A stretch of 64,000 nt of DNA from Streptomyces sp. NBC_00273. Its GTDB lineage: Bacteria > Actinomycetota > Actinomycetes > Streptomycetales > Streptomycetaceae. The notes under the pieces are model-generated. The model made no database searches. It was not told where the DNA came from and saw only the letters and a list, made by a program, of their open reading frames with translations. The stretch lies in the NCBI RefSeq assembly GCF_036178145.1, contig NZ_CP108067.1, forward strand, positions 868,001 through 932,000, read 5' to 3'. Of this stretch, positions 34,021-43,486 are shown one piece after another. Position 1 is the first letter of the stretch; each line of letters starts with the position of its first letter. A program made the translations under genes and the position numbers.

Positions 34021-35214
34021 ATGTGGTCTCCTCTCCTCCGCTTCCTCGCCGTTCCCGGCAGGGCAGCGGTCCTGCTGCGGTCCCTCGCAGCCTGTGTGCT
34101 CGCGGCCGCGGCCTGGGCTGACGTACGCGCCGGGACGTTCACCGGACCGGCGTCGCAGGGCCGGCTCGCGCTGTCGGCCACCGCCGTGGGCGCCGTCCTC
34201 GTCGCCCTCCCCCTGCTCAAGGAGGCCTGGTCGTACGCCTACGCCGGGGGCGCCGCCGCCACCGCCTCCCTGCTCTGCTCCGCGGCCGTCCACGTGAGCC
34301 ACGCCGCCGTCGGCGCCTCGTCCGCCTACGGGGCGTTCGAGCCGGTCGCCCTCCTGGTGGTGCTGGCCTTCGTCGCGCGGCGCGGCCCGGCGGCCTCCAC
34401 CGCACCGATCGCGCTGCTGCTGGCCGCGGCCGTCGTCCTGCGACCCCTGTCCATCGGCGTGCAGGAGGGGAGCCTGACCGTCGCGTTCGGCCTCACCCTG
34501 GTCACCGTCCTCGTGGCGGGGGCGAGTGTGACCGCGCGGATGGTAGAAGCGGACCGGCGGCAGCGCGCACACCGCATCCGGCTCGAACAGCGGATCGATC
34601 TGGCCAGGGACCTGCACGACCACCTCGCCCACCACGTGGCGGGCATCGTGGTGCAGGCACAGGGCGCCCGGGCGGTCGCCGCCAGGCGGCCCGACATGGT
34701 CCTGCCCGCTCTGCAGCGCATCGAGGAGACCGGGGCGGAGGCGCTCGCGTCCGTGCGGCAGATGGTCGCCGGGCTCAGGGCCGGCGAGGGCGACGCACCG
34801 CCGGCCGCACCCGCCGGCATGGACGACCTGCGGGCCCTGGTGCGGGGGTTCGCCCTGAACGGCGTACCCGCGTACCTCACCGAGGAAGGACCGACGGACA
34901 CCGTTCCGCCCGAAGTGGCCGCCACCCTGCACCGGGTGACGGTGGAGTCCCTCACCAACATCCGCAAGCACGCCCGCCACTGCCGCCACGTCAGCGTCCA
35001 CGTGCGCGTCCGTCCCCACGAGGCCGCCGTACGGATAACCAACGACGGGACGGCCCGCCCGACCTCCCGCCCGGGCTACGGGCTGAAGGACCTGCGCGAA
35101 CGCGTCACCCTGGGCGGCGGCACCTTCCGTGCCGAACCCACCGCCGAGGGCGACTGGCAGGTACGGGCGCGGCTGCCGCTCACCACCACCGGAGGGCGCT
35201 CGGCCCCTTCTTAG
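34021..35214 (+). CDS. Orphan sensor histidine kinase (NarL/DesK-type)
   Basis: 397 residues. About five hydrophobic membrane segments occupy residues 15-180; then the HisKA_3 box RDLHDHLAHHVAGI (His about 200) and the HATPase_c domain with TVESLTNIRKHA and GYGLKDLRERV. It would phosphorylate a NarL/LuxR-type response regulator, yet no regulator gene is adjacent, which is unusual for this class. ATG 34021 lies 115 bp from the divergent hypothetical gene. Confidence 0.88.
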   Translation: MWSPLLRFLAVPGRAAVLLRSLAACVLAAAAWADVRAGTFTGPASQGRLALSATAVGAVLVALPLLKEAWSYAYAGGAAATASLLCSAAVHVSHAAVGASSAYGAFEPVALLVVLAFVARRGPAASTAPIALLLAAAVVLRPLSIGVQEGSLTVAFGLTLVTVLVAGASVTARMVEADRRQRAHRIRLEQRIDLARDLHDHLAHHVAGIVVQAQGARAVAARRPDMVLPALQRIEETGAEALASVRQMVAGLRAGEGDAPPAAPAGMDDLRALVRGFALNGVPAYLTEEGPTDTVPPEVAATLHRVTVESLTNIRKHARHCRHVSVHVRVRPHEAAVRITNDGTARPTSRPGYGLKDLRERVTLGGGTFRAEPTAEGDWQVRARLPLTTTGGRSAPS

Positions 35215-35266
35215 AAGTCGGGGAGTCGGAGAGGGGCGACGGCACGGCACGGGGGTCCCTGAGCGG

Positions 35267-35884
35267 TCAGGACGGCGCAGAACCGCCATCCACTGCCGTG
35301 CGCTGACGCCTGTAGTGGCGAGCTGCCCGGGCGCGGTTTCCGCAGGACGGCTTGCACCACTCCTGTCGCCCGTGGCTCTTGACGAAGTAGCGCACGCAGC
35401 GGGGCGCGGTGCAGGACCGCAACTGCGTGCACTGCGGGCCGCTGAGGAAGTCGACGGCGGCTCGGGCCAGGGCCGCGACGATCCGGACGTACGGATCGTT
35501 CTCCGCCGACAGCAGTCGGGTGGTGGGGACTCCTTCAACGGGCCAGTCGAGCTGCGGGGCGACCGGCTCGCGCGCGGCAGCCGCGTTGAGGCGGGCCATT
35601 GCCTGGTCGGCCGTCAGCAGGCGATGGGCGTCCGCCGGGCTGGGGGGAGCGGGACTGACCGCTCGGGCGAACAGGGCCCGGACCGCCTGCCGAAGCTCGA
35701 TGATCCCGAGCCTGAGGTCTTCGTCCGCTGCGAGGCCTCCAGCCGGAACGTGTCCGGCCAGCAGCTCCCCCTGCTCTTGGATCCAGTGCGTCGTTCCCCG
35801 GACCGTGGCGAGGTCATCGGCGACGCCGCCCTCTCCGTCGTGGCGAATCGTGCTCGCCAGTTCCAAGGCCAGCCAGCGCTCCAC
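35267..35884 (-). CDS. CGNR zinc-finger / ABATE domain regulator
   Basis: 205 residues. The C-terminal zinc finger reads CTAPRCVRYFVKSHGRQEWCKPSCGNRARAARHY in two parts (two CxxxxC pairs with the CGNR signature), and the N-terminal 140 residues form the ABATE ligand domain (RLGIIELRQAVRALFARAV). Family members are putative DNA-binding regulators. GTG 35884 is chosen with AAGGGGA 10 bases upstream; the frame is open 20 codons further. Divergent from the phosphoesterase. Confidence 0.82.
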   Translation of the reverse strand: MERWLALELASTIRHDGEGGVADDLATVRGTTHWIQEQGELLAGHVPAGGLAADEDLRLGIIELRQAVRALFARAVSPAPPSPADAHRLLTADQAMARLNAAAAREPVAPQLDWPVEGVPTTRLLSAENDPYVRIVAALARAAVDFLSGPQCTQLRSCTAPRCVRYFVKSHGRQEWCKPSCGNRARAARHYRRQRTAVDGGSAPS

Positions 35885-36055
35885 GAGGCATCCCCTTCCC
35901 TCTCGGTGCCCGTTCGTCAGCCACTTGATCACATCCCTGCGCACACCCTAAAGTCCCTAACGGGAAACGAGAAACTTCCGTTAGAGACGGAGTGGGTGGA
36001 GACACTGCTCCGGCACAGGACGGCGGCCGAGCCCGCCATGGGAGGCGACTGCGGA

Positions 36056-36796
36056 ATGACCCTGCTTGCACAGATCAGCGACCTGCACCTGGACGGCAGC
36101 GAGAGGGCGACCCGACGTGCCACCCGCGTCATGGACTACTTGCGGGCCCTGCCCCGCCCGGTCGACGCGCTCCTGGTCACCGGGGACATCGCCGATCACG
36201 GCGAGGAGGCCGAGTACGAGGAAGCAGCTCGAATCCTGGCCGCCCCGTTCCCCGTGCTCACCTGCCCCGGAAACCACGACGCGCGACCGGCCTACCGCAA
36301 GGCCCTGCTCGGAGAGGCACCGGACGACGGCCCCATCAATCGGGCCCACCACATCGCCGGCACCACCATCCTGATGTGCGACTCCACCATCCCCGGCCGC
36401 GACGAGGGACGCCTCGACGCCCGAACACTGGCCTGGATCGACACCACCCTCACCGCGCTGCCGCAGGACACCGCGGCACTGATCGCCTTCCACCAGCCGC
36501 CGATCGAACTCCATCACCCCCTGCCCGACTCCGGCATGCTCGAAGAGCCGGGCCGACTGGCCGACTTGCTCGACGCGCACCCGCAGGTCGCCGCCGTCCT
36601 CACGGGCCACGCCCACACCGCGGCCGCCTCGACCTTCGCCGCGCGTCCGCTGATCGTCGGACCGGCCGTCACCTGGACCTTGCGCATGCCCTGGGAGGGT
36701 GACGAGGCCGCGGACCGCGACCAGCCGCCCGGCCTCGCCTTCCACGTCCTGTCCGACGACCGGCGCCTGACCACCCATTACCGCGTCGTGCTCTGA
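36056..36796 (+). CDS. Metallophosphoesterase (CpdA/GpdQ-like)
   Basis: 246 residues, binuclear-metal phosphoesterase. Metal motifs in order: QISDLHLDG (residues 6-14), LVTGDIADHGEEAEY, CPGNHDARPAY, AFHQPPIE and LTGHAHTAAAS. This is the class III cyclic-nucleotide or glycerophosphodiester phosphodiesterase pattern. GGAGG lies 10 bases before ATG 36056. It is followed 28 bp later by a LysE-type exporter, probably co-transcribed. Confidence 0.86.
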   Translation: MTLLAQISDLHLDGSERATRRATRVMDYLRALPRPVDALLVTGDIADHGEEAEYEEAARILAAPFPVLTCPGNHDARPAYRKALLGEAPDDGPINRAHHIAGTTILMCDSTIPGRDEGRLDARTLAWIDTTLTALPQDTAALIAFHQPPIELHHPLPDSGMLEEPGRLADLLDAHPQVAAVLTGHAHTAAASTFAARPLIVGPAVTWTLRMPWEGDEAADRDQPPGLAFHVLSDDRRLTTHYRVVL

Positions 36797-36824
36797 TCCC
36801 CCGCTCGCACGATCCGGAGGCATC

Positions 36825-37448
36825 GTGGTCCATCCCTACGCCGTCGCCGGGTTCCTGCTGGCGGTCCTTCCCCTGATCGCCACTCCCGGAGCCAGCCTGA
36901 CCCTGCTGATCCAACACGTCACGGACAGCGGCCGCCGTCGGGCTCTCCCCGTCGTCCTCGGCACGGTCACCGGCCTGTACGTCCACGCCACCCTCGCCAT
37001 GGCCGGCCTGTCGGCCCTGGTCATGCACTCCAGCCTGGCCTTCACCGCCGTCAAGCTCATCGGTGCCGTCTACCTCATCGGCCTGGGCCTATGGACATGG
37101 CGTTCCGCCGCCCCGAACGCGGCACCCGTCCCCTCCGGCCAACGCCTGCCGAAGGGGTCGGACTCCGTCTTCGCCCAAGCGTTGCTCGCCAACGTCCTCA
37201 ACCCGAAGGCGGCAGCCATCTACTTGACCCTGGTCCCCCAGTTCATCGCACCCCACCAACCCTTCGGCGGCCAGATCCTCACGTTGGCCACCGCCCACGC
37301 GCTACTGATCGCACTCTGGCTCGCCACCTGGACCTTCCTCATCCTGCGCGCCTCACACGTCCTGAACGGACCCCGCTTCAGGCGCACTGCCGCCAAGGCC
37401 ACGTCAGCGGTCCTCATCACCCTCGGCATCCGGAGCGCCGTGACGTAG
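36825..37448 (+). CDS. LysE family translocator
   Basis: 207 residues with six membrane segments. The N-terminal signature LPLIATPGASLTLLIQHV is the conserved LysE/RhtB helix-1 motif; a second conserved region is LLANVLNPKAAAIYLTLVPQF. It exports amino acids or small cationic metabolites. GTG 36825 is preceded by GGAGGCATC. The nearby Pls synthetase makes a basic poly-amino acid, so an accessory export role is conceivable but unsupported. Confidence 0.88.
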   Translation: MVHPYAVAGFLLAVLPLIATPGASLTLLIQHVTDSGRRRALPVVLGTVTGLYVHATLAMAGLSALVMHSSLAFTAVKLIGAVYLIGLGLWTWRSAAPNAAPVPSGQRLPKGSDSVFAQALLANVLNPKAAAIYLTLVPQFIAPHQPFGGQILTLATAHALLIALWLATWTFLILRASHVLNGPRFRRTAAKATSAVLITLGIRSAVT

Positions 37449-37484
37449 GCGGACGGGGCGCTCCGTAACGGGCGTTGCAGGAGG

Positions 37485-38891
37485 CTAGGCCGAGGCCTTG
37501 CCCCGGCCGCCCTTGGAACCGCCGTTCGTCGGCGGGTACTCGGGCCTCGCCGGTATCGGGGGCCGGGGCGGCGCCGGCAGGGGCGGGAGGGCCGGTTCGT
37601 GGATCCAGGCGGTGAACAGGTCGTCCAGCGGCTCGGCCGCGTAGCGGGCCACGTGGTGGGTGAGGGCCACCGTGGACACCACCCCGTGGCGGTGCACCGT
37701 GGCCCAGTCCCGCAGCATGCGGAAGAACGCGCTGTCGCCCAGCGCGCAGCGGATCGCGTGCAGGGTGAGGCCACCGCGCTGGTACAGGCGGTCGTCGAAC
37801 ATCAGCTTGCGGCCGGGGTCGGCGAGGCGCAGGTCCCGTGGCTGCGAGGCCAGCAGCCGGTGTGCGGCGGTCGCCAGCTCGTGCGCGGTGCGGCCGCCGG
37901 AGCGCTCCGACCAGAGCCATTCGGCGTACTTCGCGAATCCCTCGTTCAGCCAGATGTGCCGCCAGTCGGCGATGGTCACGCTGTTGCCGAACCACTGGTG
38001 CGAGAGTTCATGGGCGATGAGGCGTTCCGAGCCGCGGACGCCGTCCACGTGGTTGGCGCCGAAGGTGGACAAGCCCTGCGCCTCTACGGGAACGTCCAGT
38101 TCCTCGTCGGCGACGACCACTACGTACTCGCCGAAGGGGTAGGGCCCGAAGAGTTCCTCGAACAAGCGCATCATGGCGGGTTGCCGGGCGAAGTCGCGGG
38201 AGAACCGCGGCAACAGGTGCGCCGGCACGTGGGCGCTCTGCGGTACGCCGCCGAGTCCGGGGTCGCCGAGGAGCACCGTCTGGTACATGCCGATGGACAG
38301 GCTGACCAGGTAGCTGGAGGTCGGCGCCGACTGCTCGTAGACCCAGGTGGTCGTGCTGGCCTTCGTCGTGCGCGTGAGCAGCCGGCCGCCGGCCACGACC
38401 GTGTAGGGGGACGGCGTGTTGACCGAGATGTGGTACGAGGCCTTGTCGGCGGGCCGGTCGTTGCACGGGTACCAGGAGGGCGCGCCGACGGGCTGGCTGG
38501 CCACCAGGGCGCCGTCGGTCAGTTCCTCCCAGCCGATGCCGCCCCAGGGGCTGCGCACCGGCTTGGGGTTGCCGGCCCAGTGCACCTCCACGGTGAAGGC
38601 GGAGCCGGCGGGCAGGGGCTTGGCCGGGCGGATGCGGAGTTTGCCGCCGCGGTGGGTGTAGTGCGGCGCCCGGCCGTTCACCAGGACGCGGCCTATTCTG
38701 AATTCGGCCAGGTTCAGGTGGAACTCGGTGAGCGGCGCCCGCCCGGCGATCGCGCTCAGCCGGGCCGTGCCGGCGAGCCGGTTGGGACCGGGACGGTACT
38801 CCAGAGCGAGTTCGTACCGGTGCACTCGGTAACGGGAGTCGCCGTTGGCCGGGAAGTACGGGTCCGATGGCTCTGTTCTCTGGCCGCTCAC
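37485..38891 (-). CDS. M1 family zinc aminopeptidase
   Basis: 468 residues, gluzincin peptidase. The zinc site HELSHQWFGN and downstream Glu ligand in NEGFAKYAEWLW are intact; the N-terminal beta domain and the substrate N-terminus loop (GLSTFGANHVDG, replacing GAMEN) precede them. The helical C-terminal domain of large M1 enzymes is shortened. No signal peptide is evident. The C-terminus is Pro/Ala/Gly/Lys-rich. It starts 106 bp after the Pls synthetase stop on the same strand, suggesting that it trims or degrades the polymer product or protects the producer (inference). Confidence 0.87.
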   Translation of the reverse strand: MSGQRTEPSDPYFPANGDSRYRVHRYELALEYRPGPNRLAGTARLSAIAGRAPLTEFHLNLAEFRIGRVLVNGRAPHYTHRGGKLRIRPAKPLPAGSAFTVEVHWAGNPKPVRSPWGGIGWEELTDGALVASQPVGAPSWYPCNDRPADKASYHISVNTPSPYTVVAGGRLLTRTTKASTTTWVYEQSAPTSSYLVSLSIGMYQTVLLGDPGLGGVPQSAHVPAHLLPRFSRDFARQPAMMRLFEELFGPYPFGEYVVVVADEELDVPVEAQGLSTFGANHVDGVRGSERLIAHELSHQWFGNSVTIADWRHIWLNEGFAKYAEWLWSERSGGRTAHELATAAHRLLASQPRDLRLADPGRKLMFDDRLYQRGGLTLHAIRCALGDSAFFRMLRDWATVHRHGVVSTVALTHHVARYAAEPLDDLFTAWIHEPALPPLPAPPRPPIPARPEYPPTNGGSKGGRGKASA

Positions 38892-38997
38892 TGCCGCTTC
38901 CGCTCCCTGCGCTGTGCTCGTACGACGTGCTGGTGTGCCGGCGTACCGGTGGTGTGCCGGTGCCGCCCTGCTGCCTGCCGCGGCACGGACAGCCCGG

Positions 38998-41900
38998 TCA
39001 GGACCGCCACGCCTCGATCGGGTTGCCCAGCCAGCGGGTGTCGGCGGGGACCGATTCCCCGGCCATCACGAGGGATGCGGGGCCCAGTGTGCTGCGGGCC
39101 CCCACCGTGCTCCCGGGCAGGACGATTCCGCCCGGGCCCAGGGTGGCGCCCTCACGGAGCACCACAGTATCCGTCCTCAAGATCCGGTCGTGGAAGAGGT
39201 GCGTCTGCAACACACAGCCGCGGTTCACGCTGACCCCGTCGCCCAGCACGACCAGGTCCGTCTCGGGCAGCCAGTAGCTCTCGCACCACACGCCCCGGCC
39301 GATCCGGCCGCCGAGCGCGCGCAGCCACAGGGCCAGCACCGGCGTGCCGGGCACCGATCCGGCCAGCCACGGCACGGCCAGTACCTCCACGAAGGTGTCG
39401 GCGAGCTCGTTGCGCCACACGAAGCCGCTCCACAGCGGGTGCTCCCCCGTGCGGTGCCGGCCCACCAACAGCCATTTGGCCGTCACCGCGACCGCGCAGG
39501 CGGCCCCTCCGGCGGTGAGCAGGACCGCCCCGGAGAGCAAGGCGGCTCCCCCGACGTCGAGGCCGCTCCGCGTGATCAGCGCGCACAGCGCCGCCGCGGT
39601 CAGCACGGCCAGGGCGACCGAGCAGAACACCGGAACGAGTCGGCACAGCTCCACCAGGCCGCGCGCCCACAGCAACCGCGCGGGCGGCTCGTACGTCCGG
39701 CTCTGGTCGGCGTCCGCGGTGGACCGGGGCAGCCGGACCGGCGGCAGCCCCAGGTAGGAGCTGCCCTTCTTGGCCTTCTTCGGGGTGGCGGACAGGACGC
39801 CGACCAGCCCGTCGTCCGGCACGCTGCGGCCCGGGGCGGTCATGCCGGAGTTCCCGAGGAAGGCGCGGCGGCCGATCTCGGAGTGTCCGATGCGCATCCA
39901 GCCGCCGCCGAGCTCGTAGGGGGCGGTGAGGGTGTCGTCGGCGAGGAAGGCGCCTTCGCCCACGGTGGTGAGGCTGGGCAGGGCGAGCACGGTGGACACC
40001 TCGGCACCCCGGCCGATCTTCATGCCGAGCAGCCGCAGCCAGACCGGTGTGATCAGCCCTGCGTACAGCGGGAAGAGCGTCTCGCGGGACAGGTCCATCA
40101 GCTGGGTGACCGTCCAGGCCTGCCAGCCGACCCTGCTGTGCGTGGGGTGGGTTCCGGTCCGCAGGCCGAGGCTGAGCAGGCGTACGGAGACCAGCAGCAG
40201 GGCCGCGTAGGCGAACCCGAAGGCGAGCGCCCCGGGCACCACGGCGAGCAGCGCTCCGCGCAGTGCTTCGGTGAGCCCGGCGCCGGCGGGCACGAAGCGG
40301 CCGGCCACGAGCAGGGCGGGCAGGGCGGCGAGCACGGGCAGGGCCGTGAGGCCGAAGCCGGCCGCCCCGTAGGCGGCCCGCCAGGGGAGTCCGCGCGGCG
40401 GGCGTTCCCCCGGCCAGTTGTGCTTGGCCTTGCCGAGCTTTCCGGCGGGTGCTCCGGCCCAGCGCTGGCCGGTCGGGACCTGTCCGACGACGGCGGAGCC
40501 GGGGGCCACCTCGGCGCGCTTTCCCACCCGCGCGCCGGGGAAGAGGATGCTGCGGGTGCCGACCACGGCGCCCGCGCCGACCTTGATCGCGCCGATCTCC
40601 AGGTGGTCCCCGTCCAGCCAGTGGCCGCAGAGGTCCACCTCGGACTCCACGGCGCAGCCGCGGCCGAGTTTGAGCATGCCCGTGACCGGGGGCAGGGAGT
40701 GCAGGTCGACCTCGGGGCCGATCTTGGCGCCGAGGGCCCGGCCGTAGCGTTCCAGCCAGGAACCGGTGAGGGAGGTGGCGCCGGCGCATTCGGCCAACCG
40801 CTCGGCCGTCCACAGCCGCAGGTGCACGCTGCCGCCGCGCGGGTGGCGTCCGGCCTGCACGCCGCGCAGCAGGAGGCGGGCGCCGCCGGCTGCGATCGCG
40901 AGCCGGCCCGGCGGGCTGAAGAGCAGCAGCGCACCGGCGGCGACGAGCCACCACGAGGCGGTCGGCGCCCAAGGGAAGGTCCCGATGCCGTGCAGGACGT
41001 TGCCCAGGGTCAGCAGGACGACCGTCCAGCGCAGGCCGACCAGGGTGAACAGCGGGAGCAGCAGGAGCGACTGCGCCACCTGGGAGCGCAGCGGGACCGG
41101 TGCGACGGTGCGGGCCGCTCCGTCGTCCTGGGCGGACTTCTCCAGGTGCCGGGCGAGCTTGCGCAGGGTGGGCTGCTGGTAGATGTCGAGGACGGCGGCG
41201 CTCGGGTAGCGGGTGCGCAGCCGGGTGGTGAGCTGGGCTGCGGCGAGGCTGCCGCCGCCGATCGCGAAGAAGTCGTCGGAGGCGCTGGTGACAGTGACCC
41301 CGAGGGTCTCGCTCCACTGTTCGGCGAGCCAGGCCTCGGTCCCGTAGAGCTGCTCGGTGGGGCCGGCGGTCTCCAGGTCGGGCAGCGGCCAGGGCAGCGC
41401 GTCGCGGTCGACCTTGCCGGAGGTGCGGGTGGGCAGCTCGGCCACGGGTGCGAGCAGCGGTACGAGGGCGGCGGGCAGCTCGGCGCGCAGTCGGGTGATC
41501 GCTGCCGCGTGGTCCCAGCCGTCCTGGGTGACGAGGTAGCCGACGAGCAGCTGGTTGCCGCTGCGCGCGGTGCGGACGGCGGCGGCGGCGCCGGCGACGC
41601 CGGGCAGGGCCTGGAGCGCGGCGTCCACCTCGCCCAGCTCGATCCGGCGGCCGCCGAGCTTGATCTGCTCGTCGGCGCGCCCGAGGAAGACCAGGCCCTC
41701 CGGTTCGGCACGTACGAGGTCGCCGCTGCGGTAGGCGCGCTGCCAGCCGAGGGATTCGAGCGGGGCGTACTTCTCGGCGTCCTTGTCGGGGTCGAGGTAG
41801 CGGGCGAGGCCCACGCCGCCGATCACGAGCTGGCCGCTGCCGCCCATGGGTACCGGTTCTCCGGACTCGTCGACGACGGCCAGTTCCCAGCCGTTCAGCG

Positions 41901-42918
41901 GGAGGCCGATCCGGATCGGTTCCTCGCCGGTCAGGAGGGCGGCGCAGGTGACGACGGTGGCCTCGGTGGGTCCGTAGGTGTTCCAGACCTCGCGTCCTTC
42001 GGTGACCAGGCGCTGGGTGAGCTCGGGCGGGCAGGCCTCGCCGCCGAAGATCAGCAGCCGGACCTCGCCCAGGTCCTCGGGGTCCCACAGCGCGGCCAGG
42101 GTCGGCACCGTGGAGACCACGGTGATCTCCTGGTCCACGAGCCAGGGGCCGAGGTCGGCGCCGCTGCGCACCTGGGAGCGGGGTACGGGCACGAGGCAGG
42201 CGCCGTAGCGCCAGGCCAGCCACATCTCCTCGCAGGAGGCGTCGAAGGCGACGGACAGTCCGGCCATGACGCGGTCGCCGGGGCCGATCGGCTCGTCGGC
42301 GAGGAAGAGCGCGGCTTCGGCGTCGACGAAGGCGGCGGCGCTGCGGTGGCTGACGGCGACGCCCTTGGGCTTGCCGGTGGAGCCGGAGGTGAAGATGATC
42401 CACGCGTCGTGCTCGGGGCCGGGCCGGGAGGCGGCGGCGCGGACACCGGGCTCCGCGGGCCGGCCGGAATGGATGCGCTGTCCGCCGCCGAGCACCGCCC
42501 GGACCCCGGCCTCGCCGAAGACCAGGTCGGCGCGCTCGTCCGGGTCCTCGGCGTCGACGGGTACGTAGGCGGCGCCGGCGGCGAGGACGGCGAGGACGGC
42601 CACGTACAGCTCGTTGGTCCCGGACGGTACGCGGACGCCGACCCGGTCGCCGAGTCCCACTCCGGCGGCCGCGAGGGCCCGGCGCCGGCGCTCGACCTCG
42701 ATGGCGAGCGCCCGGTAGGTCAATCGGGTGGTTCCGTCGTCGAGGGCGAGCTCGTCGGGGTACGTCCGCACGGTGGCCTCGAAGATGTCGACGAGGGTGC
42801 GGGTGGGGGCGGCGGGCCCGGCGGTGAAGCGGGCGGACTTGCCGGACCCCTCCAGCGTCTCCCCGTCGTCGAGGTCGTCGAGCAGAGTGAGTTCACCGTG
42901 CTCAGGTGTGACTGCCAT
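38998..42918 (-). CDS. pls: Pls/PosA-type membrane-bound single-module NRPS
   Basis: 1306 residues, matching epsilon-poly-L-lysine synthase in length and layout: adenylation domain (about 40-510: IIFTSGSTGKPKG, NTYGPTEATV, YRSGDLV, GRADEQIKLGGRRIELGEVD, TRTSGKVDRDALP), carrier domain (DDFFAIGGGSLAA, Ser 557), then a membrane half with about six hydrophobic segments interleaved with left-handed-helix acyltransferase-like domains (hexapeptide repeats such as GRGCAVESEVDL, VGAGAVVGTRSILFPGARVG), which in Pls act as the tandem condensing domains. No thioesterase. Read by the standard alignment positions (226, 227, 230, 269, 290, 292, 314, 322, 323, 502) the pocket is D-A-E-S-I-G-T-V-V-K, close to a lysine code. 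ATG 42918 follows GAGGG. Confidence 0.93.
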   Translation of the reverse strand: MAVTPEHGELTLLDDLDDGETLEGSGKSARFTAGPAAPTRTLVDIFEATVRTYPDELALDDGTTRLTYRALAIEVERRRRALAAAGVGLGDRVGVRVPSGTNELYVAVLAVLAAGAAYVPVDAEDPDERADLVFGEAGVRAVLGGGQRIHSGRPAEPGVRAAASRPGPEHDAWIIFTSGSTGKPKGVAVSHRSAAAFVDAEAALFLADEPIGPGDRVMAGLSVAFDASCEEMWLAWRYGACLVPVPRSQVRSGADLGPWLVDQEITVVSTVPTLAALWDPEDLGEVRLLIFGGEACPPELTQRLVTEGREVWNTYGPTEATVVTCAALLTGEEPIRIGLPLNGWELAVVDESGEPVPMGGSGQLVIGGVGLARYLDPDKDAEKYAPLESLGWQRAYRSGDLVRAEPEGLVFLGRADEQIKLGGRRIELGEVDAALQALPGVAGAAAAVRTARSGNQLLVGYLVTQDGWDHAAAITRLRAELPAALVPLLAPVAELPTRTSGKVDRDALPWPLPDLETAGPTEQLYGTEAWLAEQWSETLGVTVTSASDDFFAIGGGSLAAAQLTTRLRTRYPSAAVLDIYQQPTLRKLARHLEKSAQDDGAARTVAPVPLRSQVAQSLLLLPLFTLVGLRWTVVLLTLGNVLHGIGTFPWAPTASWWLVAAGALLLFSPPGRLAIAAGGARLLLRGVQAGRHPRGGSVHLRLWTAERLAECAGATSLTGSWLERYGRALGAKIGPEVDLHSLPPVTGMLKLGRGCAVESEVDLCGHWLDGDHLEIGAIKVGAGAVVGTRSILFPGARVGKRAEVAPGSAVVGQVPTGQRWAGAPAGKLGKAKHNWPGERPPRGLPWRAAYGAAGFGLTALPVLAALPALLVAGRFVPAGAGLTEALRGALLAVVPGALAFGFAYAALLLVSVRLLSLGLRTGTHPTHSRVGWQAWTVTQLMDLSRETLFPLYAGLITPVWLRLLGMKIGRGAEVSTVLALPSLTTVGEGAFLADDTLTAPYELGGGWMRIGHSEIGRRAFLGNSGMTAPGRSVPDDGLVGVLSATPKKAKKGSSYLGLPPVRLPRSTADADQSRTYEPPARLLWARGLVELCRLVPVFCSVALAVLTAAALCALITRSGLDVGGAALLSGAVLLTAGGAACAVAVTAKWLLVGRHRTGEHPLWSGFVWRNELADTFVEVLAVPWLAGSVPGTPVLALWLRALGGRIGRGVWCESYWLPETDLVVLGDGVSVNRGCVLQTHLFHDRILRTDTVVLREGATLGPGGIVLPGSTVGARSTLGPASLVMAGESVPADTRWLGNPIEAWRS

Positions 42919-43164
42919 CGGCCCTCGCGTCTCGATCCCGGCAGCATCCGGGTCGCCGGCGGAGCCCGGGTCTGCCCAGGTTGTTCCGGCCCAGCGCCAA
43001 ACAACCCACCAGTCTAGTGCGGTATCAAGGATTTTCTTGTTGAAGCCTTGTGCGTGGCTGGGAAAAGACGGTATTGCGGCTGCGGAATGCGGGCCGCCCG
43101 TGCCTTCCGGGGCCGCGCGGCGGGCGAACAGAGGATCGAATGCCGTCGGCCGATATGACCGATC
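42919..43164. promoter_or_regulatory. Upstream region of the Pls synthetase gene
   Basis: A 246-bp gap whose part 43010-43080 is clearly AT-richer than the surroundings (for example ATCAAGGATTTTCTTG, an imperfect inverted repeat around GGATTTTC). This is where the minus-strand promoter of the synthetase should lie. Confidence 0.4.
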
Positions 43165-43476
43165 GTGTACCGCCCCCACGGCGTTTCCTCGTACTCCAGG
43201 AGACGGGACGACGGGACGACCACACCGGACGGGCCGGACGAACTGCGGGCCAAGCGCCAGGCCCGGCGCGGCCGGGGCGGCCGGGGCGGCTTCGGGGCGC
43301 TCGCCGATCGAACGGCCTACCTGACGGAGTTCGGGGCCGACGGCCGCACGTTCGACCCCGAGCTGGTGGACATGGAGATCAGCGAGGCCGAGTTCGAGAC
43401 GGCCCGGCTCGGTGCCCGACCGGCGGAACGGCCCCGGGACGAGGGAGGAACCGGGGGCGAGGGGGAAGGGTGCTGA
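43165..43476 (+). CDS. Small hypothetical protein
   Basis: 103 residues. A basic Arg/Gly-rich segment (RAKRQARRGRGGRGGFGAL) is followed by an acidic part (DGRTFDPELVDMEISEAEFETARLG) with regular codon bias. No membrane segment or known family; the arrangement recalls small nucleic-acid-binding proteins. GTG 43165 start is weakly supported. It is convergent with the Fur-type gene, 10 bp apart. Confidence 0.45.
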   Translation: MYRPHGVSSYSRRRDDGTTTPDGPDELRAKRQARRGRGGRGGFGALADRTAYLTEFGADGRTFDPELVDMEISEAEFETARLGARPAERPRDEGGTGGEGEGC

Positions 43477-43486
43477 CGCCCGCGCC

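Noticed and set aside
38845..43017. A 1390-codon open frame on the plus strand opposite the Pls synthetase
   Set aside because: It is the antisense of a well-supported NRPS gene; its product is low-complexity Gly/Ala/Arg/Gln and has no family motifs. High-GC genomes give such shadows.
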